Below are positions 7,541 to 10,406 of a stretch of DNA of 10,406 bases, piece after piece; position 1 is the stretch's first letter; each line of letters begins with the position of its first letter. Location: the NCBI GenBank assembly GCA_025351615.1, contig JANXVP010000319.1:1-10406 (forward strand), read 5' to 3'. The notes under the pieces were generated by a model, which was given only the letters and a program-made list of their open reading frames with translations, was not told the origin of the DNA and searched no databases. Made by a program: the position numbers and the translations under genes. This DNA is from Ramlibacter sp. GTDB lineage: Bacteria; Pseudomonadota; Gammaproteobacteria; Burkholderiales; Burkholderiaceae_C.

Positions 7541-8125
7541 CTACGCCGGTTTGCCGAGCAGCGCTTCCTTCAGCTTCCAGTCGGCCGGGTTGGGACCGAG
7601 CCAGATCCGCAGCAGGGCGTTGAAGAATTCCGGTTCCTTGAACGGCTCGCCCTGCTGCACGCCCCGCACAGTGACCACCGTGCCGGTGCCTGGCACCCAG
7701 TCGAGCGCAAACGTGTCACCGGCATTGAGCTTTTTGTGGTCCGAGAAGATCTGGCTCATACGCAGCACGCCGGGGATGAGTTTGGAGAACGCGGACTTGT
7801 CCATGTTGTCTTCCATACCGCGTGCGAACAGCTTGCCGAGTTCCGCCGAATCGATGTCGCGCAGCATCGTGATGGTCATCCGCTTGGCGCCCGGAGCGGC
7901 CAGCACATCCTCTGTCGTCCCCGCCTTGCGGCTCAGGTACAGGCCTGCCGCATACACCTTGAAGATAGCCTTGTAGCGGACGCCAGCGCCATTGAGCTGG
8001 ATTTTCGAGCCCTTGAGGTCGGCACTGTCATCAAAGCGCACGCCGGACACCGTCACCTGCGCCATGGCGCCGGAAACGAGCGCTGCGGCGAGGGCCGCAA
8101 GGCTCCATCTGCTGGTCAAATTCAT
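7541..8125 (-). CDS. Exported chalcone-isomerase-like protein (PF16036-type)
   Basis: 194 residues with a signal peptide: basic start MNLTSR, hydrophobic core about 8-20, and a likely cleavage after AMA (residue 22), so exported to the periplasm. The mature part opens with a short strand (VTVSGVRF), then LNGAGVRYKAIFKVYAAGLYL (45-65), LAAPGAKRMTITMLRDID (75-92) and FEDN-type helices, as in bacterial chalcone-isomerase-like proteins. The plant enzyme closes a flavonoid ring; bacterial members of this group are mostly uncharacterised and probably do not act on chalcone. The start at 8125 is preferred over an upstream ATG at 8386 because it gives a signal peptide and has GGGAG 5 nt upstream (8131-8135, complement). 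It is transcribed toward gph and away from trpE, breaking the plus-strand gene row. A promoter and a palindromic operator candidate lie directly upstream. Confidence 0.82.
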   Translation of the reverse strand: MNLTSRWSLAALAAALVSGAMAQVTVSGVRFDDSADLKGSKIQLNGAGVRYKAIFKVYAAGLYLSRKAGTTEDVLAAPGAKRMTITMLRDIDSAELGKLFARGMEDNMDKSAFSKLIPGVLRMSQIFSDHKKLNAGDTFALDWVPGTGTVVTVRGVQQGEPFKEPEFFNALLRIWLGPNPADWKLKEALLGKPA

Positions 8126-8144
8126 CTTTTCTCCCGGATCGAAT

Positions 8145-8158
8145 CGAACGGTCGTTCG
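8145..8158. promoter_or_regulatory. Palindromic operator candidate upstream of the chalcone-isomerase-like gene
   Basis: CGAACG-GT-CGTTCG is a perfect inverted repeat with 6-bp arms and a 2-bp centre. It starts about 2 bp after the transcription start predicted from the minus-strand promoter at 8167-8195, a typical place for a repressor to block transcription. The form is like sites bound by TetR-type dimers. No such regulator is encoded in the window; the role is inferred. Confidence 0.45.
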
Positions 8159-8166
8159 GTGCGCGG

Positions 8167-8195
8167 ATTCTTGGCGGGCGCCCGAGCGATGGCAA
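8167..8195 (-). promoter_or_regulatory. Sigma70-like promoter of the chalcone-isomerase-like gene
   Basis: On the minus strand TTGCCA (8190-8195) and AAGAAT (8167-8172) are separated by exactly 17 bp, matching the -35 and -10 spacing. The predicted start near 8160 leaves about 35 nt of leader, containing the palindrome and the Shine-Dalgarno. Confidence 0.5.
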
Positions 8196-8223
8196 CAGGG
8201 TTTTCGCGCGGACCGACAGTGTT

Positions 8224-8232
8224 TGCTACACT
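8224..8232 (+). promoter_or_regulatory. Extended -10 promoter element of the trp leader/trpE
   Basis: TG-C-TACACT at 8224-8232 fits the extended -10 consensus TGnTATAAT. No good -35 is seen around 8202-8209, which extended -10 promoters tolerate. The predicted transcription start falls at 8239-8240, that is on the A of the leader-peptide ATG. Confidence 0.5.
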
Positions 8233-8239
8233 GGCCGCA

Positions 8240-8323
8240 ATGTTCATTCACCGAACCCACAGCACAGGTTTGAGCGACCGGGGAGCCTGGCCCTGGCGTC
8301 CTTCCCGGTTCGTGCGTTCCTAA
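8240..8323 (+). CDS. trpL: Putative trp leader peptide with Trp-Pro-Trp
   Basis: A 27-codon ORF (ATG 8240, TAA 8321-8323) lies between the extended -10 element and trpE. It begins MFIHRTHSTG and ends AWPWRPSRFVRS. Trp codons are at 8288-8290 (residue 17) and 8294-8296 (residue 19). Tryptophan is rare, so two in three codons just upstream of the first tryptophan-biosynthesis gene is the classic sign of an attenuation leader: a ribosome that stalls there when charged tRNA-Trp is scarce changes folding of the RNA ahead. The rest of the peptide is basic and shows no signal or domain. No Shine-Dalgarno lies before the ATG, and the predicted mRNA start coincides with it, so it may be translated from a leaderless mRNA. 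This is inferred from position, codons and structure; the symbol follows the usual name for such leaders. Confidence 0.65.
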   Translation: MFIHRTHSTGLSDRGAWPWRPSRFVRS

Positions 8324-8398
8324 AAAAAGCGCGGGGTATCCCGTGCGCCGCCTGCCAGGGCGGATTGTGTGAATGAACCGCGGCAATGCCTGCCGCGG
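8276..8398 (+). promoter_or_regulatory. Candidate trp attenuator: competing hairpins
   Basis: Stem A pairs 8276-8284 with 8302-8310 (9 pairs, three of them G-U at most) and places both Trp codons in its loop. Stem B pairs GCGCGGG (8329-8335) with CCCGTGC (8340-8346) around GTAT, directly after the leader stop codon and its A-run. Stem C pairs 8348-8353 with 8358-8363 and is followed by ATTGTGTG. Stem D is CCGCGGCA (8378-8385) with TGCCGCGG (8391-8398), ending 5 nt before the trpE Shine-Dalgarno. Two alternatives compete: TCCCG (8303-8307) with CGGGG (8332-8336) would open A and B, and the second Trp codon region 8290-8298 can pair over 9 positions with 8353-8361, opening A and C. No strong U-run follows any stem, so whether control is by intrinsic termination, Rho or translation cannot be told. 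Confidence 0.5.
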
Positions 8399-8403
8399 AG
8401 CTT

Positions 8404-8410
8404 GTGGAGG
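8404..8410 (+). promoter_or_regulatory. Shine-Dalgarno deciding the trpE TTG start
   Basis: GTGGAGG lies 8 nt before the TTG at 8419. The in-frame ATG at 8386 lies upstream of this site, inside the loop of the 8378-8398 hairpin, and has no comparable site of its own. Confidence 0.75.
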
Positions 8411-8418
8411 CTCAGCCC

Positions 8419-9918
8419 TTGATTACCGAACTCGAATTCAAAAGCCTTGCCTTGCAGGGCTACAACCGCATTCCACTGATGGTAGAGGCGTTCGCGGATC
8501 TCGAGACGCCCCTGTCCCTTTACCTCAAGCTGGCGCATTCACGCGGCGGCGGCAGGTACAGCTTCCTGCTGGAATCGGTCGTGGGTGGCGAGCGCTTCGG
8601 GCGCTATAGCTTCATCGGCCTGCCGGCGCGGACCTTGCTGCGCGCCAGCGGCTTCGGCGCCGATTCGGTCACCGAAGTCGTGAAGGACGACGCAGTCATC
8701 GAGACCGCGCGCGGCAATCCGCTGGAATTCGTCGCGCGGTACCAGGAGCGCTTCAAGGTCGCGCTTCGGCCGGGGCTGCCGCGCTTTTGCGGTGGGCTCG
8801 CAGGCTACTTCGGCTACGACACCGTGCGCCACATCGAGAAGAAGCTGGAACGTTCCTGTCCGCCCGACACGCTGGGCTGTCCCGACATCCTGCTGTTGCA
8901 GTGCGAGGAACTGGCGGTCATCGACAACCTCTCGGGCAAGCTGTACCTGATGGTCTACGCCGACCCGTCGCAGGGCGAGGCCTATGCCAACGCCAAGAAG
9001 CGGCTGCGGGAGCTACGCGAGCAACTGAAGTACTCCGTCAGCGCGCCGGTCGTCAGGCAGACCCAGACCTTTCCGGCGGAGCGCGACTTCGCCAAGGCCG
9101 ACTACCTGAAGGCGGTGGCGGACGCCAGGGAGATGATTGCTGCCGGCGACTTCATGCAGGTGCAGGTCGGGCAGCGCATCAAGAAGCGCTATACCGAGTC
9201 GCCGCTGTCGCTTTACCGGGCGCTGCGTTCGCTCAACCCCAGTCCCTACATGTATTACTACCACTTCGGCGATTTCCACGTCGTGGGCGCGTCGCCGGAG
9301 ATCCTGGTGCGGCAGGAGCAGACGCCGGAAGGCCGGAAGATCACCATCCGCCCGCTGGCTGGAACGCGGCCGCGCGGCGCGACACCCGAGCAGGACAAGG
9401 CGATCGAACAGGAGCTGATCAGCGATCCCAAGGAGCGCGCCGAGCACGTGATGCTGATCGACCTGGCCCGCAACGACATCGGCCGCATCGCGAAAACCGG
9501 GACGGTGAAGGTGACCGAAGCTTTCGCCGTCGAGCGTTACAGCCATGTGATGCACATCGTCAGCAACGTCGAAGGCATCCTGCAAGACGGCATGACCAGC
9601 ATCGATGTGCTGAAGGCGACCTTCCCCGCGGGGACGCTGAGCGGTGCGCCGAAGGTGCATGCGATGGAAGTCATCGACCGGCTGGAGCCGACCAAGCGCG
9701 GGATTTACGGCGGCGCCTGCGGCTATCTCAGCTATGCCGGCGACATGGATGTCGCCATCGCCATCCGCACCGGCATCATCAAGGACCAGACGCTGTACGT
9801 TCAGGCCGCAGCCGGCATCGTGGCCGACTCGGTGCCTGAACTGGAGTGGCAGGAAACTGAAGCCAAGGCGCGCGCGCTGTTGCGGGCCAGCGAACTTGTC
9901 GAAGAGGGATTGGAATAG
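8419..9918 (+). CDS. trpE: Anthranilate synthase component I
   Basis: 499 residues. TrpE turns chorismate into anthranilate with ammonia supplied by the TrpG subunit, the first committed step of tryptophan synthesis in the cytoplasm. The N-terminal regulatory domain holds LLES (50-53), the element that binds tryptophan for feedback inhibition. The C-terminal chorismate-binding domain holds RPLAGTRPRG (311-320), DPKERAEHVMLIDLARND (336-353), PAGTLSGAPKV (403-413) and YGGACGYLSY (430-439). The start is set at a TTG (8419), giving MITELEFKSL as I recall for related TrpE proteins, with GTGGAGG 8 nt upstream. The ATG at 8386 would add 11 unlikely residues. The gene is preceded by a Trp-rich leader ORF and hairpins, pointing to attenuation in addition to feedback inhibition. 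trpG does not follow directly within the window. Confidence 0.96.
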   Translation: MITELEFKSLALQGYNRIPLMVEAFADLETPLSLYLKLAHSRGGGRYSFLLESVVGGERFGRYSFIGLPARTLLRASGFGADSVTEVVKDDAVIETARGNPLEFVARYQERFKVALRPGLPRFCGGLAGYFGYDTVRHIEKKLERSCPPDTLGCPDILLLQCEELAVIDNLSGKLYLMVYADPSQGEAYANAKKRLRELREQLKYSVSAPVVRQTQTFPAERDFAKADYLKAVADAREMIAAGDFMQVQVGQRIKKRYTESPLSLYRALRSLNPSPYMYYYHFGDFHVVGASPEILVRQEQTPEGRKITIRPLAGTRPRGATPEQDKAIEQELISDPKERAEHVMLIDLARNDIGRIAKTGTVKVTEAFAVERYSHVMHIVSNVEGILQDGMTSIDVLKATFPAGTLSGAPKVHAMEVIDRLEPTKRGIYGGACGYLSYAGDMDVAIAIRTGIIKDQTLYVQAAAGIVADSVPELEWQETEAKARALLRASELVEEGLE

Positions 9919-9985
9919 CCAGACCCGCGGATGTCATCGCAGGATACCGAGCCGGAAAAAAATCGAGGACTTTTCAAGAAAACCT

Positions 9986-10406
9986 ATGCACCTGAAAACC
10001 CACCGAATCGTCCTGGCCGTCCTTCTCGCTTGCCTAGCGCCAGTTGCGCAAGCCCAGTCCGCCGCCGTGTTGCACCTGGTGTTGGTGCTGGACGGCCTGC
10101 GGCCAGACAGCATCAGCGCGTCCGAGACGCCCAACCTGCACCGGCTACGCAGGGAAGGCGTGTGGTTCGAAAACACGCACGCGGTGTTCCCGACAGTGAC
10201 GCGGGTCAACTCGACCTCGCTGGGAACGGGGAGCTATCCTGCGCGCCACGGCATCATGGGCAACTCGATCTATGTTCCGGCGGTCGATCCACTGCGTGCA
10301 TTCAGCAACGATAACTTCGACAACCTGCTGAAGCTGGATGCAGCGACCTCGGGTGGCATGGTGACGACGTCGGGAATCGCGGAATTGCTGGAGCGCTCTG
10401 GCCGCA
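9986..10406 (+). CDS. Exported type I phosphodiesterase/nucleotide pyrophosphatase, 5' part
   Basis: 140 codons are present; the gene runs out of the right edge. Residues 1-23 form a signal peptide: basic MHLKTHR, hydrophobic IVLAVLLACLAPVA, and cleavage after AQA. LLAC (13-16) is also weakly lipobox-like, so a lipoprotein cannot be ruled out. The mature start HLVLVLDGLRPD (30-41) carries metal ligand Asp36. FPTVTRVNSTSLGTGSYPARHGIMGN (68-93) is the active-site stretch of the NPP branch of the alkaline phosphatase superfamily, with the likely nucleophile Thr72 and Asn93 at the spacing seen in characterised NPPs. Such enzymes split phosphodiester or pyrophosphate bonds of nucleotides outside the cytoplasm. 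The ATG is 67 bp after trpE with only a weak AAGAAAA upstream. It may share the trpE transcript, though its function has no evident link to tryptophan. The exact substrate is unknown. Confidence 0.85.
   Translation, partial: MHLKTHRIVLAVLLACLAPVAQAQSAAVLHLVLVLDGLRPDSISASETPNLHRLRREGVWFENTHAVFPTVTRVNSTSLGTGSYPARHGIMGNSIYVPAVDPLRAFSNDNFDNLLKLDAATSGGMVTTSGIAELLERSGR

Noticed and set aside
7525..7545. GGCC-TTTGC-GGCC between the convergent gph and chalcone-isomerase-like genes
   Set aside because: The stem has only 4 bp and no T-run on either side, so it is not supported as a bidirectional terminator.
8373..8609. 78-codon ORF starting at ATG 8373 near the trpE start
   Set aside because: It runs in another frame through the TrpE N-terminus, has no Shine-Dalgarno and no recognisable features.
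9931..10314. 127-codon ORF after trpE
   Set aside because: It is in a different frame from the NPP-family protein, whose signal peptide and active-site motif are clear; its later part is only Arg/Pro/Gln-rich shadow sequence.

Overview
The window is GC-rich, gene-dense bacterial DNA. Gene content and order point to a betaproteobacterium of the order Burkholderiales, most likely Comamonadaceae (Ramlibacter/Variovorax-like). This rests on divergent apaG and rpe, gph close upstream of trpE, a TrpE starting MITELEFKSL, and a PF10136 membrane protein next to apaG. The genus is an inference from memory, not a database result.

Left part, minus strand (1-3386): apaG, a large PF10136 protein usually labelled 'site-specific recombinase', and a cation:proton antiporter cut by the left window edge. 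They may form one transcript running leftward. From apaG, 40 bp separate it from the divergent rpe.

Middle part, plus strand (3427-7525): rpe (pentose phosphate pathway), a small GlsB/YeaQ-like membrane protein with its own terminator, katE (large-subunit HPII-type catalase with the His-Tyr pair linked to heme d), and gph (2-phosphoglycolate phosphatase). In many Burkholderiales rpe and gph are adjacent, so the GlsB-like gene and katE look like a stress-related pair placed inside a housekeeping block.

Right part (7541-10406): a secreted chalcone-isomerase-like protein on the minus strand converges on gph. It has a sigma70-like promoter and a perfect 6-2-6 palindrome just after the predicted transcription start. 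Next comes the most interesting non-coding region. An extended -10 element sits 7 nt before a 27-codon ORF that holds a Trp-Pro-Trp stretch. Several overlapping RNA hairpins follow, then trpE starting at a TTG codon with a good Shine-Dalgarno. This looks like a tryptophan leader-peptide (attenuation) region, possibly translated from a leaderless mRNA. The gene after trpE is not trpG but the 5' end of an exported nucleotide pyrophosphatase/phosphodiesterase, cut by the right window edge.

All recognisable enzymes belong to known families. No CRISPR array, tRNA, rRNA, insertion sequence or phage gene was seen. The best candidates for something undescribed are the trp leader, the membrane protein misnamed as a recombinase, and the antiporter that seems to lack the usual acidic pair.
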